The translations under genes were made by a program, and so were the position numbers. Shown here in pieces: positions 42,998 through 52,773 of a stretch of DNA of 64,000 nucleotides. Below the pieces are notes generated by a model. The model was not told the DNA's origin. It saw nothing but the letters and a program-made list of their open reading frames with translations, and ran no database searches. The DNA comes from Vibrio splendidus (GTDB taxonomy: Bacteria > Pseudomonadota > Gammaproteobacteria > Enterobacterales > Vibrionaceae), in the NCBI RefSeq assembly GCF_024347615.1, contig NZ_AP025508.1:1178001-1242000 (forward strand), in the 5' to 3' direction. Each line of letters starts with the position of its first letter. Within the stretch, counting starts at the first letter, position 1.

Positions 42998-44461
42998 ATG
43001 TCAAATCAAACGGCAAAGTTTGTAGAAGGTTCAACGATGCGCCACATCTTGGTGATGTCGGGGGCTGGCTCAGTCGGTTTGATGGCGTTATTCGTGGTCG
43101 ATTTACTCGATATGTTGTTCATCAGTATGTTGGGACAAGTCGAATTGGCCGCTGCGGTGGGCTTTGCAGGCACGCTGACTTTTTTCTCTACCTCCGTTTC
43201 GATCGGTACTTCCATTGCTATGGGCGCGTTAGTTTCCAAAGCGATCGGTTCAAAGAATCAGGAACACGCTCGAAACCTCGCCACCAGTATTATGCTGACT
43301 GCTTTTGTCATCAGTTTGACGATTACCGCGGTGATGTTTGCTTATATCCCAGAACTGTTAGCCGCTATAGGGGCAAAAGGGGTTGCCGCGGAGCGTGCCC
43401 AAGCTTACCTACAGATTTTATTGCCAAGTGGTCCATTTTTGGCGTTGGCGATGGCGGCTGGTGCGGGTTTGAGGGCGGCAGGAGATGCCAAACGTTCGAT
43501 GTGGGCGACTTTGTCGGGCGGTATCGTTAATGCGATTTTGGATCCTCTGTTTATTTTTGGTTTTGGTTGGAATATAGAAGGGGCGGCTATTGCTTCTGTT
43601 TTTGCCCGTTTTTCGGTGCTTCTTTTCTCGCTGTATCCTCTGATTCGTAGTCATCACTTGGTTGCACCTCCTTCACTGGTGCAGTGGCGCATTAATATTC
43701 GCCCTATATTGGCCATAGCGCTTCCCGCAATTATCACCAATACCGCAACACCTATCGGTAATGCGATTGTGACAACGGGTATCGCACAATACGGTGAGGA
43801 TTTTGTCGCGGGCTTTGCCGTGATTGGTCGTCTAACGCCGGTTTGTTTTGCGGTTATTTTTGCCTTGTCCGGCGCTGTAGGCCCAATCATTGGGCAAAAC
43901 TTTGGTGCAGAACGAATGGACAGAGTAAAAGAAACGCTCAACAACTCCTTGTTGGTTACTACGGCATACACCATCGCTGTCTGTATTCTGTTGTACTTTG
44001 TCCAAGACTATGTGATCCAAGGCTTTAGCCTGCAAGGTGATGCAGCAATTATTGTTGCGGCATTTTGTACTTATGTCGCCTTAACCTTTACTTTTAATGG
44101 CGCGCTGTTTGTTGCCAATACGTCTTTCAATAACCTAGGTAAACCGCTTTACTCGACCGCACTGAATCTGGGTAAAGCCACTCTTGGTACGTTGCCGTTC
44201 GTCTACTTAGGCTCGCAATGGTATGGCGCATTGGGTGTGTTGTATGGGCAAGCCTTGGGTAATGTTTTGTTCGGAATACTTGGTACCTTGGTGCTTCGCT
44301 ATCATATTGCCGAGCTTATGCAAGGTTCCCAAGTTGATCCTGTAGAAGACGATGTATCGATAGTGAGCTTGAATACACAACCGTTTTGTTCACACGATGC
44401 GGTTCTTATTGATGATGTATCTGCGAACAGAGAAGAGTGTAAAGAGTTCAAGTCGCAATAA
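42998..44461 (+). CDS. MATE-family efflux transporter
   Basis: ATG 42998 is preceded by GGAGG at five bases, giving 487 residues; a longer frame starting at 42929 is unlikely. The protein has 12 predicted helices in two MatE repeats and the family segment GAGLRAAGDAKRSM. It exports cationic drugs or metabolites by Na+ or H+ antiport. The C-terminal tail is hydrophilic and acidic. Confidence 0.9.
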   Translation: MSNQTAKFVEGSTMRHILVMSGAGSVGLMALFVVDLLDMLFISMLGQVELAAAVGFAGTLTFFSTSVSIGTSIAMGALVSKAIGSKNQEHARNLATSIMLTAFVISLTITAVMFAYIPELLAAIGAKGVAAERAQAYLQILLPSGPFLALAMAAGAGLRAAGDAKRSMWATLSGGIVNAILDPLFIFGFGWNIEGAAIASVFARFSVLLFSLYPLIRSHHLVAPPSLVQWRINIRPILAIALPAIITNTATPIGNAIVTTGIAQYGEDFVAGFAVIGRLTPVCFAVIFALSGAVGPIIGQNFGAERMDRVKETLNNSLLVTTAYTIAVCILLYFVQDYVIQGFSLQGDAAIIVAAFCTYVALTFTFNGALFVANTSFNNLGKPLYSTALNLGKATLGTLPFVYLGSQWYGALGVLYGQALGNVLFGILGTLVLRYHIAELMQGSQVDPVEDDVSIVSLNTQPFCSHDAVLIDDVSANREECKEFKSQ

Positions 44462-44496
44462 CACCGGCATTCCAATACGAGATTGGTCGGTTTGCA

Positions 44497-44537
44497 AATT
44501 TCTTCTTGGCCTTGGACAATTTCTTCTTGACCTTGGA
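44497..44537. repeat. 21-bp tandem duplication over the zntA promoter
   Basis: The units 44497-44516 and 44518-44537 are 20-mers differing at one base (G/A). The second copy contains the -35 element and the left half of the ZntR-type operator. Confidence 0.75.
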
Positions 44538-44558
44538 GTAGCCTCCAAGGTTTATACT
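44527..44558 (+). promoter_or_regulatory. ZntR-type MerR-family promoter of zntA
   Basis: The -35 TTGACC (44527-44532) and the -10 TATACT (44553-44558) are separated by an overlong 20-bp spacer. The spacer holds the dyad ACCTTGGAG-TAGC-CTCCAAGGT (44530-44551). This is the layout of MerR/ZntR metal-activated promoters. No zntR is nearby. Confidence 0.85.
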
Positions 44559-44635
44559 TTTGATGAACTTAAGGTTTGGTTGCTGTGATTAGCCAGCAAC
44601 AACCTCAAGGCTTTTGAGTATTAAGGAGATACATT

Positions 44636-46984
44636 ATGTGCGCAAAACATGCAGCGTGCCGCTCAACAAAAGTGGACGTTCAACCTCAAACGGCAGGAGC
44701 AAGCTGTTCCAGTCCTAAAATTTCCAGCATCACGGCAGCGGGTACTTCATCATGCTGTAGTTCTACGACGGCTTCTGCAGCAGCAGATGATTGTTGTGGT
44801 TCAGACAGTGGAGAAGAAGACCGGCTGCCCTTAACTGAGTCTCTTAACGCCCAATTTTCCAAAAGTTGGCTGGTTGCCGGAATGGACTGCCCAGCTTGTG
44901 CAAGAAAAATAGAAAACGCGATCAGTAATATTGACGGTGTTATTCAAGCGAAGGTTCTCTTTGCTACCGAAAAACTGGTTGTTAAATTCGATAATGAAAG
45001 TCTTGCCGACACCATTGAACAGGTCTCTATCAAAACGGGCTTCCCTCTTTCGGAAGTCGGTTCTAAGAAAGAAAAACAACAACCTGAGACTTTTTGGCAA
45101 GCGTACATCCAACCTAATTTTCAGATTATCGCGATTGCAGCGGCAATGCTGTTCGCTGCGCTTCTGAAAAGTACATATCCTCTATTAAGTGAAGGCTTAT
45201 TCACCGCAACCTGCCTACTCGGATTATATCCGGTGGCTAAGAAAGCGGTTCAGCTGGCACGTTCAGGAACACCTTTCGCAATAGAAACTCTAATGAGTGT
45301 TGCCGCGCTGGGTGCCTTGTATCTGGGCGAAACCGCGGAAGCGGCGATGGTTTTACTGTTGTTTTTGATTGGTGAGCGCTTAGAAGCGTTTGCTTCATCA
45401 AGAGCAAGAAGTGGCGTTCAAGCGCTAATGGCATTGGTGCCAGAAAATGCCACCAAGATTATTAACGGCGAACGTGTTGAAGTTGCAGTCAGTGAACTGG
45501 TTCCTGGTGATGTGATTGAAGTAGCGGCGGGCTCTCGTTTACCTGCTGATGGAAAACTGATTACCGACGCTGCAAGCTTCGATGAAAGTGCGTTAACCGG
45601 TGAATCTGTTCCTGTCGAACACATCGAAGGCAACAGCATCATGGCTGGCGCTGTGGTCGTGGATAAAGTGGTGCGTATTACCATCACTTCAAAACAGGGT
45701 GAGAACGCGATCGACCGAATTCTTCACCTGATTGAAGAAGCCGAATCTCGTAAAGCGCCGCTCGAGCGATTCCTCGATAAGTTCAGTCGCTGGTATACAC
45801 CGTTAATGATGTTGGTGGCTCTTTTAGTCATCATCACACCACCATTGTTGTTCGCACAGCCTTGGGAAACGTGGGTCTATCGTGGTTTAGCGCTATTGTT
45901 GATTGCTTGTCCGTGTGCGTTGGTTATCTCAACTCCAGCCGCGATTACGTCTGGTTTAGCAGCAGCCGCGAAACGTGGTGCGCTAATTAAAGGCGGCGCA
46001 GCACTGGAGCAGCTTGGTAAAATTCAAACTATTGCCTTCGATAAGACGGGCACACTGACTGAAGGTAAACCTCAGGTTACGGACATTCAGCCTCTATCGG
46101 GTTGGCAACAAGATGCGATGCTTCGTGTGGTTGGAGCAATTGAAGTGGGTTCTACTCACCCATTGGCGCAGTCGCTAGTTGCTAAAGTGAAAGAACTGAA
46201 TGTCGAAATTCCAGAGTCACACAACAAGACCGCGCTTATCGGTAGTGGTGTTGAAGGCGATGTCGAAGGAATTAAGTATCAGGTTCTATCGCCTTCTAAG
46301 GTGACGTTCGATCTTGGTGCCGATGTTGTTTCTCAGGTTGAGGCATTAGAAGGCGAGGGCAAGACGGTTGTGGTTGCTCTTGAGCTTAAAGATCAAGAAG
46401 AATCAACAGAGCAAGCTGCGACTGTGATTGGTCTGATTGCTTGGCAAGACACGTTACGTAGTGACGCTAAGCTTGCAATTGAACGACTCAATGACTTGGG
46501 TATTCAATCTATCATGCTGACTGGGGATAACCCGCGAAGCGCGGCAGCGATCAGCAGCAAGATTGGTATGCAGTATAAAGCAAGCCTATTGCCAAGCGAC
46601 AAGGTGTCTTACGTTGAACAGTTATCTCAGCAGTCACACGTGGCCATGGTGGGCGATGGCATCAACGATGCGCCGGCTATGAAAACAGCAAATGTAGGTA
46701 TCGCAATGGGCGGTGGTACGGATGTTGCCCTTGAAACTGCGGATTCAGCACTGACTCATAACCGTTTAACTGAGTTGCCAGCGATGATTGAACTGTCGCA
46801 AGCGACTATGAATAACATTCGCCAAAACGTAGCTCTTGCACTTGGTTTGAAGGGCGTATTCTTGGTCACAAGCTTGTTAGGTATTACTGGTTTGTGGGTG
46901 GCAGTTTTAGCGGATAGTGGTGCGACAGCTTTGGTGACACTCAACGCTCTTCGTTTACTTCGATTCAAATCAAAAGCGGATTAG
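44636..46984 (+). CDS. zntA: Zn2+/Cd2+/Pb2+ exporting P-type ATPase
   Basis: The 782-residue P1B-type ATPase has a Cys-rich N-terminal extension (CC pairs near residues 40-41 and 53-54). A heavy-metal-associated domain with GMDCPAC (82-88) follows. Membrane metal-site CPC is at about residue 425-427 and the phosphorylation loop DKTGT at about 469. GDGINDAPA is present near the C-terminal hinge. It exports Zn, Cd or Pb to the periplasm. The upstream ZntR-type promoter supports this substrate class over copper. Confidence 0.94.
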   Translation: MCAKHAACRSTKVDVQPQTAGASCSSPKISSITAAGTSSCCSSTTASAAADDCCGSDSGEEDRLPLTESLNAQFSKSWLVAGMDCPACARKIENAISNIDGVIQAKVLFATEKLVVKFDNESLADTIEQVSIKTGFPLSEVGSKKEKQQPETFWQAYIQPNFQIIAIAAAMLFAALLKSTYPLLSEGLFTATCLLGLYPVAKKAVQLARSGTPFAIETLMSVAALGALYLGETAEAAMVLLLFLIGERLEAFASSRARSGVQALMALVPENATKIINGERVEVAVSELVPGDVIEVAAGSRLPADGKLITDAASFDESALTGESVPVEHIEGNSIMAGAVVVDKVVRITITSKQGENAIDRILHLIEEAESRKAPLERFLDKFSRWYTPLMMLVALLVIITPPLLFAQPWETWVYRGLALLLIACPCALVISTPAAITSGLAAAAKRGALIKGGAALEQLGKIQTIAFDKTGTLTEGKPQVTDIQPLSGWQQDAMLRVVGAIEVGSTHPLAQSLVAKVKELNVEIPESHNKTALIGSGVEGDVEGIKYQVLSPSKVTFDLGADVVSQVEALEGEGKTVVVALELKDQEESTEQAATVIGLIAWQDTLRSDAKLAIERLNDLGIQSIMLTGDNPRSAAAISSKIGMQYKASLLPSDKVSYVEQLSQQSHVAMVGDGINDAPAMKTANVGIAMGGGTDVALETADSALTHNRLTELPAMIELSQATMNNIRQNVALALGLKGVFLVTSLLGITGLWVAVLADSGATALVTLNALRLLRFKSKAD

Positions 46985-47038
46985 TTTCAGGTTCCTGATG
47001 TAGGACGCTCTCAATTTAAAAGCACCTAATATAAAAAG

Positions 47039-47072
47039 CGCCTTTAGCGGTAATACGTTAAAGGCGTTTTTT
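47039..47072 (+). terminator. Terminator of zntA
   Basis: CGCCTTTAGCG (47039-47049) pairs with CGTTAAAGGCG (47056-47066), one wobble, followed by six T. Confidence 0.85.
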
Positions 47073-47114
47073 GTCTCATTCGTATGCAACACATGTGTGT
47101 AGATTGCTTATTTT

Positions 47115-47182
47115 TGTGATGCCAATCGGTTTTTCGTGAAACTTGAAATCTTGTTGCGATCATTGGTGTGACACTCGTCACT
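47115..47182 (+). promoter_or_regulatory. Tandem CRP sites with a CytR-like half site upstream of udp
   Basis: A good CRP site TGTGA-N6-TCACT is at 47167-47182. A weaker TGTGA-N6-TCGGT is at 47115-47130. Their centres are 52 bp apart, as in CRP/CytR nucleoside promoters. A CytR-like octamer GTTGCGAT lies between them at 47153-47160. Confidence 0.65.
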
Positions 47183-47282
47183 TCATTTTGTAATGAGCTT
47201 GGTTAGAGTGTGTTCGTACCCCACGAATTTACTATGAGCTTAAATAAGGGTAAAAAGCCCAATAAGCCAAAAGGAGCGAACT

Positions 47283-48041
47283 ATGTCTCAAGCTGTTTTC
47301 CATTTAGGTGTTACTGAAGCAGATCTTAACGGTGCTACTCTTGCGATCATTCCTGGTGATCCTGCTCGTGTGCAAAAAATTGCCGAAGAGATGGAGAATC
47401 CTGTATTTCTTGCTAGTCACCGTGAATACACGCTTTACCGCGCAGAGCTAGACGGCAAGCCAGTTGTTGTATGTTCAACAGGTATCGGTGGTCCATCTAC
47501 TTCTATCGCAGTTGAAGAGCTTGCTCAACTTGGTGTTCGCACTTTCCTACGTGTTGGTACTACTGGTGCTATCCAACCACACGTAAACGTGGGTGACATG
47601 ATTGTTTCTACAGGTTCTGTTCGTCTAGACGGTGCTAGCCTGCACTTTGCTCCTATGGAGTTCCCAGCAGTGGCTGACTTTGAAGTTGCAACAGCAATGA
47701 AAGCGGCAGTTGATGAATCAGGTGCAACAGTTCACATGGGCGTAACGGCATCAAGCGATACGTTCTACCCAGGTCAAGAGCGTTACGACACGTTCTCTGG
47801 TCGCGTTGTTAAGCGTTTCCAAGGCTCTATGCAAGAATGGCAAGACATGGGCGTTCTAAACTTCGAAATGGAATCTGCAACGCTTCTAACTATGTGTGCA
47901 AGTTCTGGTCTTAAAGCGGGTTGTGTTGCTGGTGTAATCATCAACCGTACTCAAAAAGAGACGCCTGATCACGAAACACTAAAAGTAACAGAAGCGCGTT
48001 CAATCAAAGTGGTTGTAGAAGCTGCTCGTAAAATGCTTTAA
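47283..48041 (+). CDS. udp: Uridine phosphorylase
   Basis: The 252-residue nucleoside phosphorylase of the PNP/UDP family has the segments [38 protein letters not shown] and [16 protein letters not shown]. It splits uridine to uracil and ribose 1-phosphate. Strong RBS AAGGAG precedes ATG. A perfect terminator follows. Confidence 0.95.
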   Translation: MSQAVFHLGVTEADLNGATLAIIPGDPARVQKIAEEMENPVFLASHREYTLYRAELDGKPVVVCSTGIGGPSTSIAVEELAQLGVRTFLRVGTTGAIQPHVNVGDMIVSTGSVRLDGASLHFAPMEFPAVADFEVATAMKAAVDESGATVHMGVTASSDTFYPGQERYDTFSGRVVKRFQGSMQEWQDMGVLNFEMESATLLTMCASSGLKAGCVAGVIINRTQKETPDHETLKVTEARSIKVVVEAARKML

Positions 48042-48058
48042 GTCTGTTTCCAAGATTT

Positions 48059-48093
48059 AAAAATGGCCGCATCGAATGATGCGGCCATTTTTT
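48059..48093 (+). terminator. Terminator of udp
   Basis: AAATGGCCGCATC (48061-48073) and GATGCGGCCATTT (48078-48090) form a perfect stem with loop GAAT, followed by T-run. Confidence 0.92.
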
Positions 48094-48167
48094 ATGGGGC
48101 AAATAAATTAAAGATATAGAGAGTTGAAAGGTGGAAATAGAGCGGAACAGATAAATGGCTGGAGAAC

Positions 48168-48204
48168 AAAAAAGGCGAGTGACCTAATCGTCATTCGCCT
48201 TTTT
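48168..48204 (-). terminator. Bidirectional terminator, ends the CARF nuclease gene
   Basis: GGCGAGTGAC (48174-48183) pairs with GTCATTCGCC (48190-48199) with one wobble. A/T-runs on both sides allow termination from both directions. Confidence 0.85.
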
Positions 48205-48247
48205 AGCTTTACTTAAGAGCGTTGAGCTCTCAAGAGTCTATTGGCTT

Positions 48248-49414
48248 TTAGCATTCTAAATCTTCATCACCACCGGCAGCGGTGAACCATGCCGCTAGGT
48301 GTGTTTTAAGATCTTTTAATTCGTCAGGGCCAATCAATGCAAGGCCAAGATCTTCTGCTCGTGTGATGTCGTTATGACGAAGAGGGCGGAAACTCACTAA
48401 CATTGCACGTGCTTGTAGGCCACCCAGAAGGTCTCTGAGCGATTCCAGCTTGTACAAGGTATCATCGCCATCATCACGCATGCCTTTGGTCTTACACTCA
48501 ATGATGTGCAGCTTATTGTTCACTACAGAAGCAACATCAAGCTCATTACGCACCTCGCGCTCACCGAGTTGACGATAAACCTGAACATTCAAAGAGCGAT
48601 CTTGAATGGTCGGCATGTCATCTTGGATCTGCTTAACTGTGCTATGAACCAATGTTTCAAGCCATTCGCCGTTTGAGAAGCGTCGTGCGTCTTCATTGGC
48701 AAACGTCAAAATACCATTGTCATAAGTGGCGATCTTAGCTTCAACCAAATCGCTCAACAGCATGTTTAGCTCGCGATAACCTTGTTGTTTCTCTGACAAG
48801 CCCACATCAAGTCTCTGTTCTTTGCGGCAGGTCGTTGCAAGATAGTTCAATGTAGCAAGGCCTGGGCCGAGTTCTAGTGCATTACTTGCCCAGCGTTCAC
48901 CCAGCTCATAAAGCTTTTGATCAAGTTGCGGAGAAAGCTGTACATCGCTGAATTCACCACGAGCGCCGAACACAGTCAGGTAGTCGTCGATAGTGATGCG
49001 GTCTTGAACTTGTGCGTCTTCTTTGCCATTCGGGTAAAGCCAGCACAGCTTGTCACTGTTTGGTTCAACAACAAAGATTGGCCAGTGGTAAGTACGAAAT
49101 ACTTCGTAGACAGAAAGTAGGCGGTGACGAAGGCCACAACTTGCGTTGAGTTTCACTTCTTCACCACGCGCTTTGAGGTCTTCGGCAAGGTTTTGGATAG
49201 ACTCTTTAATCGCGGATGTATTTACGAGGGTTGGAATTTCGAAAAATTCACTCGTAATGTCGCGCTTCTGCAAAACGCTGTCTAAGCGTTGGTAAATACT
49301 GACTTGATTCTTGTCACCGATGAACACGATGTGAGTGCTGATCGTTCGGTTATCGAGTAGTGGGGTGATCAAGCGAATGGGATCTTGATCGATAATGCCA
49401 ACATGAACAGCCAT
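48248..49414 (-). CDS. Standalone CARF-domain nuclease (DUF1887, Can2/Card1-like)
   Basis: The 388-residue protein is of the type of V. cholerae VC1899, which has a solved structure and is related to the cyclic-oligoadenylate-activated nucleases Card1/Can2. The N-terminal CARF-like Rossmann domain (about 1-145) carries NASCGLRHRL at about 90-99, where CRISPR CARF proteins have an N-x-TGGTK-like loop. A winged-helix linker (about 165-240) follows. The C-terminal PD-(D/E)XK nuclease has EWLE at about 250-253, NELDV with Asp293, and ECK (Glu306, Lys308). No CRISPR or Cas10 gene is in the window, so the activating signal is unknown. It neighbours a chemoreceptor gene as in V. cholerae. Confidence 0.88.
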   Translation of the reverse strand: MAVHVGIIDQDPIRLITPLLDNRTISTHIVFIGDKNQVSIYQRLDSVLQKRDITSEFFEIPTLVNTSAIKESIQNLAEDLKARGEEVKLNASCGLRHRLLSVYEVFRTYHWPIFVVEPNSDKLCWLYPNGKEDAQVQDRITIDDYLTVFGARGEFSDVQLSPQLDQKLYELGERWASNALELGPGLATLNYLATTCRKEQRLDVGLSEKQQGYRELNMLLSDLVEAKIATYDNGILTFANEDARRFSNGEWLETLVHSTVKQIQDDMPTIQDRSLNVQVYRQLGEREVRNELDVASVVNNKLHIIECKTKGMRDDGDDTLYKLESLRDLLGGLQARAMLVSFRPLRHNDITRAEDLGLALIGPDELKDLKTHLAAWFTAAGGDEDLEC

Positions 49415-49502
49415 ATAAATTCCTTAATAGCGGCTCGCTCATAAAGGTGAAAGAAAAAACGGGAAGCAGCAAGCCTTAATAATCATATAATGACAAAGAT
49501 CA

Positions 49503-49540
49503 TAAAAAACAAGGGCAACCCTTGATAAAAGTTGCCCTTG
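49503..49540 (-). terminator. Terminator of the chemoreceptor gene
   Basis: CAAGGGCAAC (49510-49519) and GTTGCCCTTG (49531-49540) are exact complements. Minus-strand T-run follows. Confidence 0.85.
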
Positions 49541-49611
49541 TTCAAATAGTTATCACTATTGGGTAAGAAGTCCCAATATTCTCACTAAATATCTATCAAT
49601 TTCTCAGCTAC

Positions 49612-51603
49612 CTATAGCTTGAACTGATGAACCAAATCACCTTGCTGGTTTGCGAGAATTGTTAGGTTTTGGCTCGCCTCAGCAATTGAAGACATCGCTT
49701 GGTAACTCTTATCTGCGATATGGTTGATGTCTTCTATATTCCGCGCAATATCACCAGAAGTTTCACTCTGCTCTGCGGCTGCTTGAGAGATGTGTGTACT
49801 CATGTGGCTGATCTCTAGAATCAAGGCTTGGATCTCTTCCATCGCACTGTTTGCACTTGAAGCTTGTTGAACCGACATGTCCATATCGCTCATGCAACTT
49901 TCAATCACGTTGCTTGCTGTTTTCGAGCTTGATTGCAGGTTGCTGATCATGGTCTCGATTTCAGACGTTGATTGAGTGGTCTTCTGTGCTAGCACGCGTA
50001 CTTCATCGGCAACCACTGCAAAACCACGGCCTTGCTCACCGGCACGCGCCGCTTCGATTGCCGCGTTGAGTGCAAGTAGGTTGGTTTGTTCAGCAATACC
50101 ACGGATAACATCGAGGATTGAGCCAATTTGGCTACTCATCTGTTGTAACTCACCTACAGCACCAACAGATTCAGTAAGGCGAACCTCGAGCTGGTTAATG
50201 GTACTGATGTTGGTGTTCATTATCTGACGACCAGACTCAGAAGCCGATTCTACTTGTTGAACCATGGTAAGTGAGCTTTGCGCGCTGTTCGCCACTTCTT
50301 GTACAGAATGAGACATTTCTGTCATTGCGGTCGCGACAGTTGCCGTTTGCTCACGTTGGCTGTTCAGTTGAGCTTGCGTCTCTGTAGAGGTTTTCTGGTT
50401 TACGCTTGCGGTCTTCGTTAAGTCGTCTGAAGCGTCATTCAGTTTCACCAGAATATTGCGTAGGTTGTCGGCTAAGGTGTTGATGTGACGACTCACACGG
50501 CTGAATTCGTTGTCATAACGAATATCGATACGCTGAGTCATATCGCCTTCAGTTAGGCCTTCTAATGTACCTAGAATGCGAGTTAATGGCTCTCTTACGC
50601 TATGTGCAATATGGTAACCAATTGCTGCAGCGAATACGGTGACAACAATACCAATTGCAATCGCATTGAACAGGCCTTTGTCGTAGATGCTGCTTGCGTC
50701 TTCAAGTGAAGCGTTCAGTTGCTCTTCCGCAGTCACGTTGAATGAGTCTAAAACAGCCATGGCTTGGTCTATTTCTACGGCTAAGTTAGCAATGTTGATG
50801 TACAGAGCTTGTTTCGCTTTCAAGTAGTTGTTGTGCTTGTCCAACACACCGCCTTTTTGACCAACGTCTTTGGTGAACTTCTGAACCGATTCATCAAAGA
50901 CATTTTTAAGTGCTGGCAGTTGTGTGGATAGGCCGCGATAAGCGTAGTTAAGGTGAGTAACGGCCTTTTTGTTTTGGTTAACGGCTTTCTGAACGAAGGC
51001 AACATCAGAACTCGCGAGCGCATCAGAGGTAATCACTTCAGCATCTTGAAGTTTAATGAAGTAGCTTTTTGCCATCACTTTTACAGAGATGCTTTTTTGG
51101 TCGGCAACGTACTCTTTCATGCCGACAGTTAACTCTGAATGTAAGCGTTGGAAATCGCGAGATGCTTTCTGTACTTGCTCTTGAGCTTCAAACATCGCGA
51201 CGTAGTTGTTCATCGCTTCGTCAGCTTCGGTGAAGTAGCGTTCTTCCATTGCTCTTAATTGGGCAATGCGTTCAGTGAGCGAAACATTGTTTTGGCTTGC
51301 CGCTTCTAAACTTCCGAGAACTTCTGAGAACGAGTTTTGTGACGCAGCAAACTCAGTACGCATTGCAGACATGCGTTCAGCGTTTTGTGTGGTTAAGTAA
51401 TCTTTGAATGATTTATCAGCAGAAAGCAATTGAACACTTGTTTGATTTGAAAGCGCGACAAGTGGTAGTGAGGTTTCTGAGACACTCTCAAAATTGCTGT
51501 GTATCTGATTCATGCTGTTCATCATGATGGTTATCGTGACTGCGAACATGATGATGATCAGTGCGAAACCAGCGTACATACGCTTGATCACAGATCCCTT
51601 CAT
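49612..51603 (-). CDS. Methyl-accepting chemotaxis protein
   Basis: The 663-residue chemoreceptor has TM1 (about residues 10-30), a long periplasmic helical sensor (about 35-305), TM2 (about 310-332), and a HAMP domain. A cytoplasmic signalling helix bundle contains the conserved hairpin tip [23 protein letters not shown] (about 500-525). It signals to CheA/CheW. Ligand is unknown; the periplasmic domain is of the extended helical type. Confidence 0.92.
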   Translation of the reverse strand: MKGSVIKRMYAGFALIIIMFAVTITIMMNSMNQIHSNFESVSETSLPLVALSNQTSVQLLSADKSFKDYLTTQNAERMSAMRTEFAASQNSFSEVLGSLEAASQNNVSLTERIAQLRAMEERYFTEADEAMNNYVAMFEAQEQVQKASRDFQRLHSELTVGMKEYVADQKSISVKVMAKSYFIKLQDAEVITSDALASSDVAFVQKAVNQNKKAVTHLNYAYRGLSTQLPALKNVFDESVQKFTKDVGQKGGVLDKHNNYLKAKQALYINIANLAVEIDQAMAVLDSFNVTAEEQLNASLEDASSIYDKGLFNAIAIGIVVTVFAAAIGYHIAHSVREPLTRILGTLEGLTEGDMTQRIDIRYDNEFSRVSRHINTLADNLRNILVKLNDASDDLTKTASVNQKTSTETQAQLNSQREQTATVATAMTEMSHSVQEVANSAQSSLTMVQQVESASESGRQIMNTNISTINQLEVRLTESVGAVGELQQMSSQIGSILDVIRGIAEQTNLLALNAAIEAARAGEQGRGFAVVADEVRVLAQKTTQSTSEIETMISNLQSSSKTASNVIESCMSDMDMSVQQASSANSAMEEIQALILEISHMSTHISQAAAEQSETSGDIARNIEDINHIADKSYQAMSSIAEASQNLTILANQQGDLVHQFKL

Positions 51604-51880
51604 GGCTTTCTCCCTAAATAAAAATGCAGACCTAATGTCAGGTCAAAGTAAAACTAACAAAATTATCAGCATTCTATTGAGCTCCGTTTACGCATTTTAT
51701 GACGCACACGTCAAAAATAGCCCTCAGTTATAACCAACATGCCATTCTTGAGAGCTAAGGCTCGTTTTCTTTGATTTGAACGGTGTTTTTTATTATGCTT
51801 TAAAGCAGATTTATTGTGGTTTGATGCGGCATAGCGCATACTCAAAGCATTAAAAAATAAATGTTTTATCGGAGAGAAAC

Positions 51881-52231
51881 ATGGCTGAAGAAACCATTTT
51901 TAGTAAGATCATCAATAAAGAAATCCCAGCAGATCTACTATACCAAGACGATTTAGTAACGGCATTTCGCGATATCAACCCTCGCGCGCCAAGCCATATC
52001 TTAATCATCCCAAACAAGCTGATTCCAACAACGAATGATGTTGAAGTCGAAGATGAAGCCATGATGGGGCGCATGTTTACCGTGGCTCGCAAGTTAGCAA
52101 AAGAAGAAGGCATCGCAGAAGATGGCTATCGTCTTATCGTGAACTGTAACTCTCACGGTGGCCAAGAGGTTTATCATATTCACATGCACTTGGTTGGTGG
52201 CCGTCCACTTGGTCCCCTCTTAATGAGCTAA
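51881..52231 (+). CDS. hinT: HIT-family purine nucleoside phosphoramidase
   Basis: The 116-residue protein has the HIT catalytic motif HIHMHLVGG near the C-terminus, plus [19 protein letters not shown] at the N-terminus. It hydrolyses AMP-lysine and related phosphoramidates. RBS GGAGAG precedes ATG. The last codons TTA ATG AGC TAA start a degenerate tandem repeat that runs into the intergenic region. Confidence 0.94.
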   Translation: MAEETIFSKIINKEIPADLLYQDDLVTAFRDINPRAPSHILIIPNKLIPTTNDVEVEDEAMMGRMFTVARKLAKEEGIAEDGYRLIVNCNSHGGQEVYHIHMHLVGGRPLGPLLMS

Positions 52232-52285
52232 TAAAAAGTTAATGAGCTAATGCAAAGCTAACAAGTTAATGAAAGCTAATGAGCT
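52220..52285. repeat. Degenerate 19-bp tandem repeat starting at the hinT stop
   Basis: Repeats of TTAATGAGCTAA and variants start near 52220, 52239, 52258 and 52276. The first contains the end of hinT (Met-Ser-stop). Confidence 0.6.
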
Positions 52286-52468
52286 AGTTTAAACGAACTC
52301 ATTAGTGGGTTAACACAAGTAGTTAGTTGGAAAATTTGTAGTTTGTATGCCAACTTTAAGTTCTATCTGTTGTCTGAATGTCGGCATCGCCTAGGCAGAA
52401 GCTAAATCAGCAGGGTTTCAACTGGCTTGAGATCCTTTTTACAACACGTTTCGTTTTGATAATGAGAC

Positions 52469-52736
52469 TAGGGTCTGTTGATCTTTCGAGCTGATTTTTG
52501 CAGCACTTTGTGGGAAATTTCTACAAGGCAGAGGCTTTGAAGTGTAGCTAGCCTACATGAGAAGCTGATAACGCAGTAGAAATGAACCACAAAGACTGCC
52601 CGAAGGGTTCGGCTAGAATCGTTTTATGCTTTGTTAAGAAGTATTAACTTAGAATGACTAGGCTACATATTCCTTGCCGCGCCTAAAACGATTCTATCTC
52701 GAACGAAATTTAACCACGAAAGGTCAGCAGACCCTA
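52469..52736. mobile_element. MITE-like structured repeat with TA-flanked terminal inverted repeats
   Basis: TAGGGTCTGTTGATCTTTCG (52469-52488) and its near complement CGAAAGGTCAGCAGACCCTA (52717-52736) agree at 18 of 20 positions. Inside are a second inverted repeat (52506-52524 with 52576-52594, 15 of 19) and a third, perfect, 13-bp pair (52614-52626 with 52684-52696). TA ends fit an IS630/mariner-type duplication. No coding capacity. Homology to other copies cannot be checked here. Confidence 0.65.
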
Positions 52737-52773
52737 ACAAAGTTGGCATTTTAAACATGCACGGAGACGATAA

